Below are positions 11,629-22,754 of a DNA stretch of 64,000 nucleotides, one piece after another. The notes below the pieces were generated by a model. It did no database searches. It was not told the origin of the DNA and saw only the letters and a list, made by a program, of their open reading frames with translations. The stretch is from Dactylonectria macrodidyma (lineage: Eukaryota > Ascomycota > Sordariomycetes > Hypocreales > Nectriaceae): positions 1,116,001 to 1,180,000 of the forward strand of contig JAGMUV010000023.1 of the NCBI GenBank assembly GCA_020744425.1, in the 5' to 3' direction. Positions within the stretch are counted from its first letter, which is position 1, and the number at the start of each line of letters is the position of its first letter. The translations under genes and the position numbers were made by a program.

Positions 11629-12747
11629 ATGAATGCCCCAGACCTTGCGGCAGTGGCAGATACCGCACAGCCTAGCGCATTTTCTGTCTCACCTTTCGCG
11701 ACGCTGACCTCGAGCTGCGCCAATCCCTCCTCCCCAACCACCTCCCCCACTGCGACAAAGAATGAAATGACGGCCTCACCAACTTTACAGTCGGTCTATC
11801 TGCTTGATAATCGAGCCGTACCCGCTTACAAGGACGATGCGATCCAAGCCTTTGGGGGTTCTTACAGCACGACGACGTCCTCTATACCGTCTGTCCTTAT
11901 CCAGACGCTCATCCAGAATGCTTCGGAAGCAATGGACAACAGCCCTATAAGCGGCTTTACGACGGGAGATAGCCCGCCAAACCCTCCAAATCCGACTTTC
12001 GAAGGTCATATCAGCTCGACGATTGATGCCCTCATCCTCTTCGAGGCCTGCCTATCACAGCAGCTGGACCATGTCCCCCGCCGGCCTGAAGAATGCGAGC
12101 GACAGGACCTCATCAAGACTGGCAATGCTTTCATCTACGATGAGCATGCCTCAGGGGTCAAGCGCTGGACTGACAGTGTCTCGTGGAGTCCCAGTCGCAT
12201 CCTAGGAAACTTCCTCATCTACCACGAGCTTGAGAAGCCTTTCCCTCGAGCGAAAGGGAAACGGGTCCTCAATAAGAGCAAGAAAGCACAACAGTCTGGC
12301 ATTTCAAAAACTGACAGCTCACGTCCGACCAACGGTATGCCCTATGCTGGAATGAGCCCCAGCGCCCCCGGCAAAGATGCCGACCGCGCCTTGATAAATT
12401 CCCTCATTAAATCGTATCCTTTCAAGCCGAATGGCCTCGTTAAGAAGACCATCAGTATCACATACTAGGGCATCCCTCACCACTTAATCAGCTACTACAA
12501 GGTTGAGGATGTCATGTCCGGTCGCTTGATCACACCCAGCAAGCATCCAAATCTCCGGGCTATTATCCCTCGCTCCGAGCTCCTTACGTCGCAAAACTTT
12601 GGCGCTCCCAGAAATGAGGTGGAATGCAACCAAGACGAACGCTACACAACTGGCATGTCCGGTGCTCTGTCATATGACTACGGCTCCCACGCCGGACGAA
12701 GCATCCTGCAGCGTGCCATGTCCTTACCTAACTTTCCTAATGTTTAG
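11629..12747 (+). pseudogene. WOPR (Gti1/Pac2; Ryp1/Wor1/Sge1 type) regulator with one in-frame stop
   Basis: WOPR proteins are fungal DNA-binding regulators of morphology, sporulation and virulence-type programmes. The WOPRa half is clear: TFEGHISSTIDALILFEACL, HVPRRPEECERQDLIKTGNAF, KRWTDSVSWSPSRILGNFLI and LEKPFPRAKGKR. The frame reaches GLVKKTISITY, then TAG at 12466-12468, then continues in the same frame with GIPHHLISYYKVEDVMSGRL and on to TAG at 12745. In intact relatives Gln or Asn stands near the stop, so CAG-to-TAG is the simplest reading. Family members usually start close to WOPRa, so the ATG at 11932 (MDNSPISGF) is the likelier start, with 11629 an upstream alternative. Without the stop the product from 11932 would be 271 residues. 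The C-terminal Gln/Tyr-rich tail of orthologues is short or missing. It is probably a divergent second copy. Confidence 0.8.
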
Positions 12748-12783
12748 CTGCCTAAGTATGCAATTGTGACACCTGGCTATTAT

Positions 12784-13016
12784 TGTTGAATTGGACTATG
12801 TTGGAACACCTAGGCGCAGGGTGGTCACGTGGGATTAGGTGGTCTTTCGGGACCAAATTAAAGAAGGCTTGCTGAGCCCTCGCTAGGCGAGACTGTATTA
12901 GGAAGCTAGGAAAAGCTAGACCTCCTTGACCTTAAGGGGTGGGGGCTAGAGCAGAACTTATATATTACATACATACGTTATGAGGTCATTATATTAGTTA
13001 CCTAAGCTATCCAACA
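12784..13016 (+). repeat. solo LTR-like repeat, family C
   Basis: 233 bp from TGTTGAATTGGA to ATCCAACA, giving imperfect inverted ends. Its first 60 or so bases (…GGCGCAGGGTGGTCACGTG…) recur at 62039. No retroelement coding sequence flanks it, so a solo LTR is likely. ATTAT occurs just before it and again 2 bp after it, which may be a target duplication if the true end is slightly further right. Confidence 0.55.
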
Positions 13017-13127
13017 GCATTATCACTATGCGGCCCCTTGGGTAGCTAAGTGCAAACCTCGAGCGCAAAGCATCCACCGCTAACTTCCGGTACTCAGCTA
13101 GAATCCAAAGCAAGTGCTCATTGCCTC

Positions 13128-15090
13128 TCATAACCCATTGCTTGTCAAACTCACACCCCATCCAACGTGAGTTGTATGCTTGAATTCATCCAGCTCGCCT
13201 CTGTTCAAGATGCTAAACTTGGTGACCAGCTGAAAACCGGTTTTCTCATTTGACGACGAAGGACTTGGTGAAACCCTGGACTGTCTAGTGCAAAGCTCGG
13301 TGCGGATGGGCCGGTTGGTGGATATCCTTCTCATGTACCAGCGGTATGGGCGGTTTTGGTTTGTCAACGGCCATTGGGGGTCCGGAGAGAATGCCAGCGG
13401 CCGTTTATCCTTAGACCCATCAAATTTCTGGACACAGTGTCCCGAGTCCTTGTCCCCTACGCCGACAACTCCACGATATCCAGACGTTGCAAAGAACTTC
13501 GAATCATCTAAAAAGATAAACACCTCTGCACCCAAACCGATGCGTTTAGGCAGCTGTATGGGGCCCTTTGTGGTGATATTACCGATGCAGAGCTCCGCGA
13601 ACGAGCCTAATATCACATACTTGCCATCGGGGGAAAAACCAACATTTGCGACACCGATTGTATCAAGCAGCTGGATCTGTTTGTCCGTAGCTGGATCCCA
13701 GATTCATACTCTGCCATTCTCATCCGGCATTTCGGGCGAAGGTCACCCGTGAGGTACTGGGCGAGGCCCAGAGTTCGAACGCAGGGCCAGTGACCTTGCT
13801 GGCCTCGCAGGTCATGACGCAGGAGGCGGTCGTGACATTCCAGATCTTGGTTTTGCCATCAATCAAATACGATACTAGCATCTGTCCACCCAGAGAGAAG
13901 TCAAGATAGACTATCTAATTTGTGTCGCCATAAAAAAAGCGGACAGACCGTTAGTTTGTTGTTGAGTATGGACAAGGCTCTCGGGTGAAGCTGACTCTGC
14001 CTCTCGGATCTTACATGAAGAAGCTGCAGAGATATCCCAGAGCTGTGCGGTACCATCCGTGGAGCTGGACGCTAACTGATGTCCAGTCTGGCGCACTGAC
14101 AAGGAGGTTATTCGGTTACTGTGGCCATTCAGTGTCTTGAAGCGTCTCATTTGTAACACGGAGGGATGCTTGATGGGCTCGTGGCTTCTGAATGGATCTT
14201 CGCCCACGATGTGAAACCCATCATAAGTCAGGATCCCTCTCCAACATGTTCCATGATCTTATCCCGAGTAGCCACATTCTTCACCAGCGTGTTGCCAGAC
14301 GCGACGATGCCGTAGTAAATGTTGGGATCGATCGAGTCCCTCGAATCGCGATGGACTTCCTCATTCAGATCGCAGCCACGACAATCTCGGGCTCCGACAT
14401 GAACGTGGGTTGCCTTTAAAAGCCGGTCGTTTTCGAATCCTTGAGGAACAAATCCCCAAAAATGGCTTAGTCAATTTCGCCATTTGGGGGGTTCGCATTC
14501 CACCTCTTTTGGAGTAAGCCCGGGAGATTAGATTCAGCAATGTGATGCTCCGACCGCAGATTCGACAGCGCATGCAGGAAACCCGGTGGAGGCATATGCA
14601 GAAAGTCTTTGCGTTAGCGCGTGTTAATGGACGTCGCCTTCGCAAGGTCAAATTGAACCACCCCGCCAGTGGCTCCGTCGGGTTGGCTGACGATGACATT
14701 GCCAAGTCGGATGTCCATACCCTCCTCAGGTCTGGCGATGCGGCCCCCAATTCTCACCAGGAGCCCAATTCTGATTTGAGGAAGGGAGGAAAGCAGACTC
14801 GATGCTGTGGTGGCAGCAAGCGAGACGATGACGGTGTTGCGTTTTCCCATCCGGGCCCAGTTGTACGAGTTTGTGTCGCTCGGGTGCCGCGAGAAGCCAT
14901 GCTGCTCATCGTGACACCCATCGAGCAAAGCAGTCGCTGCCGCACATTCGATGGGAAGCGCCGCGATGCACCCAAAAGAGTAGAGATCGGGACTATATCC
15001 AAACCTGTGTGCTTCGTCGTGATATGAGATTGGTCGTAGTCTTGATCGGCAATCGCGCTGAGGACGATGCTTCAGGATGACTCCACCTCA
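13128..15090 (-). pseudogene. NLR-type pseudogene: phosphorylase (PNP/UDP-like) domain next to WD40 repeats
   Basis: The minus strand first encodes a nucleoside-phosphorylase-like domain: IAALPIECAAATALLD, then ARMGKRNTVIVSLAA, IRIGLLVRIGG, DIRLGNVIVSQPDGATGG (about 15000-14640). After a frameshift come CDLNEEVHRDSRDSIDPNIY and IVASGNTLVKN (about 14390-14250). About 60 bp later WD40 repeats start: LNGHSNRITSLSVRQTGHQL..TAQLWDIS (14130-14030), then two more repeat-like blocks with KTKIWNV, a stop inside an IWDPATDK repeat (Trp to TGA), and GFSPDGKYVILGSFAEL. The usual architecture in this fungal family is phosphorylase - NACHT ATPase - WD40 or ankyrin. Here the NACHT is absent, so a deletion joined the outer domains. 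At least three frame breaks and one TGA are seen. Function in the intact family is thought to be sensing of non-self or damage. Confidence 0.75.
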
Positions 15091-15421
15091 TTCACTATTA
15101 GTCGTGTTACCCGGTGTCTTGTGGTGCGGGATGTGACCTTACCGCACTAATCGCGGACGCGCTGTTGAGATCTGAGGCCTCACTTGCCGCCAAGCTCTAA
15201 TAAATAACCGAATAGTCTCCCTGTAAGAACCACTTCACCACTTCCCCGTACAAGACCTACTTCCGAGGAACACCGGGGGACTTGCGTATCTCTTATTTGA
15301 GGAAGTTAGCTGCGTTGTTGAAATAAATAGGCTCTGATCAAGGCCCTATGGACGCATACGCAATGCCACACCGCACAGTAGTGTTAAGGGCCACTATCCA
15401 TCTGCCTCTATCCAACTATTA
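15091..15421. other. intergenic, nothing recognised
   Basis: 331 bp between the convergent-side end of the phosphorylase-WD40 pseudogene and the HET gene. I see no ORF, repeat or RNA gene here. It includes the 3' untranslated side of the HET gene. Confidence 0.4.
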
Positions 15422-17311
15422 TTACACAATTTTCAACTCCCTAAATGACTCAACAGCCATGCCTTGGATAGCTTCTCCGTCCATAATCCCATGAACGTAA
15501 CTGAGATGTTAGAGCAAATCCGATGAATTCAAGTGCCAAACTTACCATTCTCCAATATAGCGCCAGGCATCTCCATTCTTCCTAAGAGCATACGCAACAC
15601 ATCCGCCAAGAATAACACAAATAGCGTCGTAGGGCTCAAGTTCACTCGGTCCCAGGCCAATGTAGCCAGTAGTGGTGACAAAGAATCGCCTGCTAAATTG
15701 CTCAATAAGTCGTAGCTGCCGATATTCAATTTGAATGCAACTTGCCCAGGTGTTCAGCAGATTTTCAAGACCTTCAGTTGTGTCGAGCCGAATCAATTCC
15801 TGTTTGTCTCGGTCATCCAGTCTTTGCGGCCCGATGGCACTGGGTGGCTTCGGGTGCTCGCCTTGTTTGAGATCCACGAGGACCGTCCTCCAAAAAGATT
15901 GATGATACTCCTCACCAGTTTGATAATATCTTCCGGCAGGCAAGAGAGAACGCCATCTCTCCAACACGGAGCGCATGGTGTCAACCCACTTGCTGCCGTC
16001 CCGACCTCTCCACCCTGGCGCTTTCTCGCCAACTTCTTGAACTGAATCCACAACCAGACCCTTCAACACCAGTGTCGAATCGTCATTTTCTGTGCTAATA
16101 GAAGACGAAAAGGAGTCACGAAGAGACGCGTCGTAGGGTCGTGGTGAAAAGATGGGTTTCGTTAACGAGGTTATCGAGTCGGAGAATGGTTCACTATGAG
16201 CCTCAAAATCCGGGACCCAGGAGTTGAGCTTCTCATTCCTCGATTCTACGTTTTCTGATATTAGTCCAAGGCAGTCAAGATCTCCATCTTCGACCAACGC
16301 CGCTCGCATTGCCACTCTGTAGACCTTTTCGACTGGCCATGAATAAACGGGTTCCAGGTCAGTTCGCCGACCTACCAAACCCAAAAGCCCAATCACCTTA
16401 TCTTTCGGATCCGATGCGGCTCGATTCCAAGTCGAATCGAGGGCCAAAGCTACTCGGATGCCTTTTCTGTTCTTCAGGCGCTGGCTGAGATCTGCACCTC
16501 TCCAAACTGCCCTGAGGGAAACTTCAGGGTCGATTGGAGAACCTTTCCAGCAATTGAAGTTGACGGAGAAGTATATGAAGTATGATAAGTCATAAAGATA
16601 ATGAATCGGAAATGTTTTTGTGCCACACCAGCATAATACACTTGGACAGAGGACGCTCTCTTGCAAGGTCCACATCCGTTTCCACCATGGCCTGGACAGA
16701 AGAGCAACTGCGTGGTCTAAGCCGGGGACAATAGAATCATTGGACAGGATGGGTCCGTAGATTTCATTATATTCCTCGATGCAGTGAGGATAGGCTGCAT
16801 GCTTGACGCCAGGCTCGAGTGTAGACCCAACAACTGGCATACGTTCTTTGCGCTTTTGACACACAAGTGTATGAAACGTTTGCAGGAAGTCAATCCCTAT
16901 TTCTGAGCTCTCCGTTGACTCTCCAAGCCAGACGTTGACGACCTCGGCCTTGGAGTAAATGTCGTTCATCTGCCGGACTTGGTCGTTTCTTTCGGAAATG
17001 TCGTTTTGGTTGATGCTGATGGCATCAACCCAAATGGTCCGTGGGGTTTTGGCATTACGCATGGCTTGTAAGGCAGAGAATAGATTTGGCCGGAGATGGA
17101 ACCGTTTGCCATTGACATGCATGGACTTCGTCGACTTCTCGTCGCCCCAAGTGTATGAAATAGCTTCATACGATGCACAGCTGTTGATTTCATGATGCTC
17201 GAGCCGGCATGAAATGACCTGCGAGGCCTCTGCTGACTCGATGATGAGCAGCCGAAACCATCCTTGTCCAGGTAGGGATGTGTAGTGATATTGATCTGTG
17301 GGGTTGTCCAT
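15422..17311 (-). CDS. HET-domain (heterokaryon incompatibility) protein
   Basis: Two exons: 17311-15546 and 15500-15422, with a 45-bp intron (GTAAGT donor, CTAAC branch site, CTCAG acceptor); 614 residues. The start is the ATG at 17311 (MDNPTDQYHYTSLP). The HET domain is intact: YEAISYTWGDE (about residue 50), a LRPNLFSALQAMRN segment, TIWVDAISINQNDISER, VVNVWLGES, and WWKRMWTLQESVL. The C-terminal part with PYDAICVILGGCVAYALR, followed after splicing by ECYVHGIMDGEA, is the standard ending of this family. Without the small last exon the protein would wrongly end at YIGEW. HET proteins trigger growth arrest or cell death on contact with non-self partners in the cytoplasm; the partner is unknown here. 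No stop or frameshift is seen, in contrast to its left-hand neighbours. Confidence 0.9.
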
Positions 17312-19456
17312 CGGAGGTAGTGGGTTCAAAAGAGCAGATTAAGGGTTAAATGGATAGTGCGGATCTGTTCTCCATTTGACCAGAGAACAACAGCAATGTG
17401 TAACTCGAGCCAATGTCTTCGGCTTGAGAGAAATTAAACAGAATAGCAAAGCCCGTTTCGGGTTTTTCTTGAGCCAGAAAAAGGTCGCTTCGCCCCCAAG
17501 GCTGCTGCCTAAATCCTTATTGTAGGTCATGCAGGTCGTTATTAGCTGTTAGACTTAGTAACACTCATGATCCACTCAGCAGACTAATTCATGCACAGGA
17601 TAACAATCTTAAGTCTAGTTAAGCCAAGTTCAGGTGAAGAAACCCACAGGGCGTAGAAGAATTTCACAGCTAATGATTGCCGACAGATGAATGTGGCCAC
17701 GATCGGCAACGACCTTATAGCATGGTAGACGACGCGATTTAGGAACCCGCCGGAAAGCCACCTCAGCTCAATCAAGCGTCGGGAAGTTCGAAGTATGGAT
17801 ATTCTCGAATTGTTGCAGGTCTGAGCATGAGGGAGCGATGGGTCAGTGTCTTTCCGACAACGCTGGGTGAGAAAATACCGCAACATTCCACCCGTAAGTC
17901 TACCGACAGGGGACCTATTGTGGTCCCAACCGGTCATTCAAGCCAATTAGAGGGTTCGAGATGTGATGCATATTTAATTTAATAAGTTTATTTTAATTTT
18001 ACATAATTTAAATTATAAGTCTAAAATTAATAAAAAAATAAGATTTTATTATATAATAATTTTACTTTTTAATGTTTAGTTTTTTTAATTACTTAATATA
18101 TTTTAAAGAGTTAGTTAAAGTAATAAGGCTTATATTTTAATATTAAGTTATATAAACTTTAATTATTTTTAATTAGTATTACTTTAAGCTTCAACTCCCT
18201 AGGTCCCGGGGATTTTAAGAGGATTTTTAGAAGAAGGGGATTCAAGAGACATAATCAGCTTCGACAGATGTAGAGGAATGAGACCTCCCAGCAACCGGAA
18301 GCAGCCGGACCTTTGTTTTCTAGACTGTATGACTATCAATTTTATTGCAGATTTCCTGCCCTTTATCTATTCCCTTCTAATTCCGCCGAAAACGCCCTCT
18401 TCCAGCGAGCCCGACCGGCGAAGTCCTCGATCTTCCGCCCAAGCCCGGATCTGCCGCCGCAACCTTCATCTTTTGAGCCTTGCCACAATCCGCAGCGGTG
18501 ATCCAACTAGATAAAGTGTCTAATTAGACACTTTTCTAGCTATCTTGAAGAGACTGACCTGTCTGCACTAACACTATCCGCGGTGGTGCTACGAGCAGCC
18601 GTGGCCGACCTCTGCTAAGAGGCGGCGAGACAGCTGCGGTCGCGATCGGTCCCCTAAGCCGCGGAGGGTTAGCTACCAATTTGGGTGAGGTTTCTTCCTC
18701 GTCCGCCAAGGCCGTTTTACTATAAAATGACCATATTATTAAATGTATATAAAAGAAAGTACATTATACCTTTATCTAAATGTTCGCTAACTAATTTATA
18801 AAGAACTAATACAAACAGTTCTTTTCTTTCCACTTCCGTTAATAAAGTGCGCAAAAAATTCCAGGATAACCTGGTAGTGCAGTTACCTCTATAAATCCCA
18901 CGATATCAATACATCGTTGTGGGCCGCTCGCATCTTTTGGCATATCATCTCCTCTCTTGCCTTAAGAGCCTCCATTATCCAACTACAAATCACCAGTTTC
19001 GCCTTTATAAGGAGTATTGCCAGGCTAGAAAAAACATAGCACAGGCGTTCGCGAAAGTAGAAGTTTTCAAATTAAAGGAAGGCGATGGACAATAGATGGT
19101 TCGTCACATAAGACGCTCCTTAAACTCGCCAAATCGGTGTTTGAATGCAAGTGTGGATATGCTGTTGAAGTCGATAATTGATCGCTGCGATGGGTGGCAC
19201 ATCTATGCTCACCAGTCTCCCTATTGATTTGGTGTTTCAATTCCAGGTGGTCTATGGCAGTACAGTTGCCCTTGCCAGAAATCAAAAGTACATGTCGGCG
19301 CTGCTGCTATTTGCACAGGTAACAATACCAAAACCTTAATTACATCACTGGTGGAGACGCATTCCTACAAGTATTTGGCCATGTGTACTCCTAATATCTT
19401 TACAGTGGCCGATTCTCTACTATTCCTCTAGTCAAACCCAGGTCGGAGTGCTCAAT
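17312..19456. other. intergenic with AT-rich block, nothing coding recognised
   Basis: About 2.1 kb between two minus-strand genes. 17312-17960 has ordinary composition and no recognisable gene. About 17970-18180 is almost pure A/T and looks like a RIP-decayed repeat remnant. 18190-18720 is G/C-rich again and holds a perfect 22-bp palindrome. 18720-19456 contains only short, unconvincing ORFs. The upstream part next to 17311 should contain the HET promoter. Confidence 0.5.
18513..18534. repeat. perfect 22-bp palindrome
   Basis: AAAGTGTCTAATTAGACACTTT, identical to its own reverse complement and centred on AATT. It sits in the G/C-richer part of an intergenic region. It could be a dimeric regulator site or the footprint of a transposon end; neither can be decided from sequence. 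Confidence 0.6.
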
Positions 19457-21653
19457 CTATCCTAATATTGTCTCCAGCTTTTTCTCAGCCATGACATCTA
19501 TCCAGTGTACCTGACCAAGAAATGAGCTATCCCTACAACTAGGATCACTCCCAGGTGTTGTCTCCGAGTCCATGCGTGACCATACCTCAACAAGAAGAGT
19601 CATAACTCGCTGAATTGTACGTAGACCGATGGCGGCAAAAGTCCTCGAAAGCCTCTGTTGCACAAATCGTCTCCATCGTGCCGCAACCTGGTTCCAGGTC
19701 CGTTGCGTTGGCAATAGATCACTTGTTTTGAATTGTCCCAGTGCGCCACCGGCAATCAGAAACACAAGTGTCTGCGTCGCAGTAGTGCGCGAGTCTTCCG
19801 GTATCATCTCAAGAATGCTCAAGATTTCAATAGCAATCCCCAGGACGAGCTGTGCCTGTCTGTCCAGCCCGTCGTAAGACACGCCCACTGCTGGATCAAG
19901 CTCCATCCGGTCTTCCGCAATTTCTGGAAAGTTATGGTATAGTTCAAGAAGAGAGGAGAGTCGGTAGCACTGGGCAAGTCTATGCAGGTGGGCTGGCGGG
20001 GCACGGAGATCATCCGTCTCCTTGATGAAAGAGATGGATGGGAGGCGACTTCTGAGAATGGCTTGTTCCAACACGCGGGTTTCATCGAGGAGCTGACTGT
20101 ATAGCATTGACGGACGACCCTCATCATCTTGGAGAAGCCGAAGGTCCCGTAGGCACCGTCTCCTTCTGACAATCGTGCCAACCTTTGCGAGGCGAATAAA
20201 TATGGGTGTCCCCACTCCAGTCAAGGGGCAAAGATGGGAAAACAAAGGAAGGTTAGGATCACAAAAGGGCTCAAGATAGGCCAGTGATCCAGTCTGCTGG
20301 TCAATAAGAAAAGAGACCATGACTTCCCAGTAAACCATCGACGACACTAGAAAATTCTGTATCTGAGTTAGAGACTGCGTATTATCGAGTGAATCAAAAC
20401 CGTTCATCGTCAACCACGACCGGAAAAGCTGCCGGGACCCGTAAAGGTGGCATAAACCGAGCGATGAAGGGTCGTGCCAGCTCTGGAAAGATAGATGTCA
20501 GTCGCGCTGAGTTACTCTAGCTATGTGAGGCAACGTACTGAAGTTATACCAAGGAGGATAATTCCCAATAACAATTCATCTTTGACGAAGTAGGTTGATT
20601 GCGAGATAGTGGGGTGCGGCCCATCGGCTTGACTGCCAAAGTCGGTTGACGTCATAGAATTTACTTTGACGAGCTCATCGGATATTTCCGAGATCGCCTC
20701 AGTCTGGAAGCTCAAAGGAATGGTGGAGCTATGTTCATGCTGGTAGAGATGTGCCGCAGACATGCTCATGACACAGTTGAAAAGCAGACGCGAAGTTGCC
20801 ATCATGCCAGACACGTTTGAGCGGAAGGGGTTGTGGATTGAATCGAAGGATGAGCTGATGGGACAGACTAGCGAGAAGTAATGATCCAGAAGGAGTGACG
20901 ACTGCTCGACAGGAACATAGAGAGAAAGAGAGTTGTGCCAATTGCCAGCGGAAGGTAAATCAGCTGTACCGTCCTCGAGTGTGGTATCGATCATATTTTC
21001 CTTTCGCGATTGTCCACCCTCAGGCAGAATAGGTAACTTGTCAAGATCAACGGGGTCAAGGTTGGGCGGGAGCGGCCATGTCGTGAAGACGTCCCAACCA
21101 GCTTGATGCTTGTCGCTCGACTCGGCAGATGTTTCTTGGAGAGACAACGGCGGTGTTGAAAGGAATGCTGGTGTCATGGAAGCCACAGAATAGCTAGCTT
21201 GCAGGCAACCCGATGGAGCATAGGGAGACTCGACCACTCCTTGCTCAAGTGGCGAATGCTGGGAGATAATGCTGGACAGAGTTTGGGCTTGCTGCTCAAA
21301 CCAACCATCCTTACCCCCACAATATTCACCAATTGCTGAAGATGGATATGAGCACTTCTCGTATTTCGTCGACCATCTGAAAGGCTTGATGTATCCAGGA
21401 CAGTCAACCCCAGATTTGACACAGCGCTGACAGCTTGGCGCGCTTTCATCGCATTTCAACTTCTTCACCGCCGTGAGCATTGACGTTAGTAGGGGTGTGG
21501 AAGGATAACTGACGCGGTGTTTGCAGCGAATGCAGCCGTCTATGATACAATCAAGGTCAGCCCAGGGTTGATGTCGGAAGTAGCTGAGAATGCCGGGGGC
21601 TTACTCTTAGACTTTTTGGCTGTACGAGGCCGATTGCTTAAAGTGCTCTCCAT
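19457..21653 (-). CDS. Zn2Cys6 fungal transcription factor
   Basis: Four exons: 21653-21605, 21539-21514, 21462-20539 and 20482-19457; 674 residues. Introns are 65, 51 and 56 bp with GT..AG ends; the second has a TACTAAC branch site. Splicing assembles the DNA-binding motif GCIRCKHRKLKCDESAPSC then QRCVKSGVDC, giving C-X2-C-X6-C-X6-C-X2-C-X6-C with all six Cys present, which supports the exon choice. The protein starts MESTLSNRPRTAKKSK. The long C-terminal part (about residues 180-674), with WHDPSSLGLCHLYGSRQLF after the last intron, fits the fungal-specific regulatory domain (Fungal_trans_2 type). It is a nuclear regulator; targets are unknown. Its nearest neighbours are a HET gene and transposons, so there is no clear pathway context. 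Confidence 0.9.
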
Positions 21654-22046
21654 GACACATGCAAACTGGCCACTAAGATACTGGAGGTTTCAGGCGGGTT
21701 GGCGACTGCTATAAGGAATGGACAGACCGGTTTAGCCTATGTATAATGCTGTTAATGATGTTAAGGTTAGAAATCCGGGAGTAGAATAGGACCGGGATTG
21801 GACTGTTTAAGTTATTAAACACGTGACTAGTAATAACACAGTAATACAGTTTAATATAAGGATTTAAGATAATAAAATATAAAAATTAAATACTTTATAA
21901 AATTAAAAATATTAAACTAAAGTATATTAAAAAAGAATTTTTTTTATATTTAAAAATTAATTAATAAGTTTTATATAATTATTTTTAATATTAATCTTTT
22001 TTATAAATTATATAAACTTTTTTAATAATTATTAAAATAAATAATA
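21654..22046. other. AT-rich gene-free flank
   Basis: The first 170 bp include the promoter side of the Zn2Cys6 gene. From about 21840 on the sequence is nearly pure A/T with no coding signal, and it forms the left border of the transposon block. It looks like heavily RIP-mutated repeat DNA, but no family can be assigned. Confidence 0.5.
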
Positions 22047-22447
22047 ATGTATATAATAAGCATGCTAGTTAAACAAGCTTGCTAGACACTCATACTATAC
22101 AGCTAAAAGTAATAATATCAGATTTTTAAAACAGGCTATATAATTATTAAAAATATAAAAAAATCATTTTTAGATATTAAAAGAAAAAGAAAATAGTATA
22201 GTAATTTTCTTAAATTTTTAATTAGCTTATTATATATAAAATTAAGAAGGTACACAGTATGAATAGATTTTTTCTTAATAACTTTATTAAAAAAAATAAG
22301 TAAAATTTTATAAAAAGTTTTTATATAAGTTATTATATAATTAGCCTATATATTAAGTTTTGGATATTTTAAGTATAGTTCAGATTTTTAAGAATTTTTT
22401 AAAAATGGCAATTTAAGGTATAAAATATAAGTGACCGGTATTGTTAT

Positions 22448-22470
22448 AGGCTAGAGCTTTGCTCTAGCCT
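22448..22470. repeat. short hairpin inside MITE
   Basis: GGCTAGAGC-TTT-GCTCTAGCC, a 9-bp perfect stem with a 3-base loop, inside the DNA element. Probably structural sequence of the element rather than a terminator. Confidence 0.5.
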
Positions 22471-22476
22471 TGTAGA

Positions 22477-22568
22477 TGTTGAATAGCTAGCTGTGGTAAA
22501 AGTGTAAAGTCGCCTCACTTATGTCCTAATACAGTAACTATTCTAGACTATAGGTCTCCAATTCAACA
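22477..22568. mobile_element. 92-bp mini-insertion with 5-bp target duplication
   Basis: Starts TGTTGAAT and ends ATTCAACA (8-bp perfect inverted ends), flanked by GTAGA on both sides (22472-22476 and 22569-22573). TG..CA ends and a 5-bp duplication are LTR-like. It could be a very short solo LTR or a TRIM-like remnant. The ends resemble the start of repeat family C (12784 and 62039). Confidence 0.65.
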
Positions 22569-22754
22569 GTAGAAGACCTTGTATAGCTAGTTGGTTGATC
22601 GTGATGGCGATCAATCAATACGTATCCTTTTGCCTCAGCAGTAAAGAGTAGCGCCGTATAGCGCTAGTAGCCGTTGCGCTAGCTATCGCTTAGCCCTTCT
22701 GGGGTCAGTCCATCATAGGTATACTTGTTTGACCGGCATGCTTATCATGCACGT

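Larger units (their letters stand above)
22047..22754. mobile_element. MITE-like DNA element with pogo-type termini
   Basis: 708 bp bounded by TA at 22045-22046 and 22755-22756. The ends are inverted repeats: ATGTATATAATAAGCATGC on the left and, read on the minus strand, ACGTGCATGATAAGCATGC on the right; the similarity continues through GTTAAACAAG. The interior has no transposase. Its A/T-rich left part resembles the interiors of the elements at 29885 and 40618. A 92-bp insertion with its own 5-bp duplication lies inside (22477-22568), so the original size was about 611 bp. Confidence 0.75.

Noticed and set aside
14542..15080. Plus-strand ORFs opposite the phosphorylase remnant
   Set aside because: They are shadows; the minus strand carries the recognisable domain.
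17584..17937. 117-codon minus-strand ORF
   Set aside because: No recognisable domain, no splice partner, and composition like noncoding flanks.
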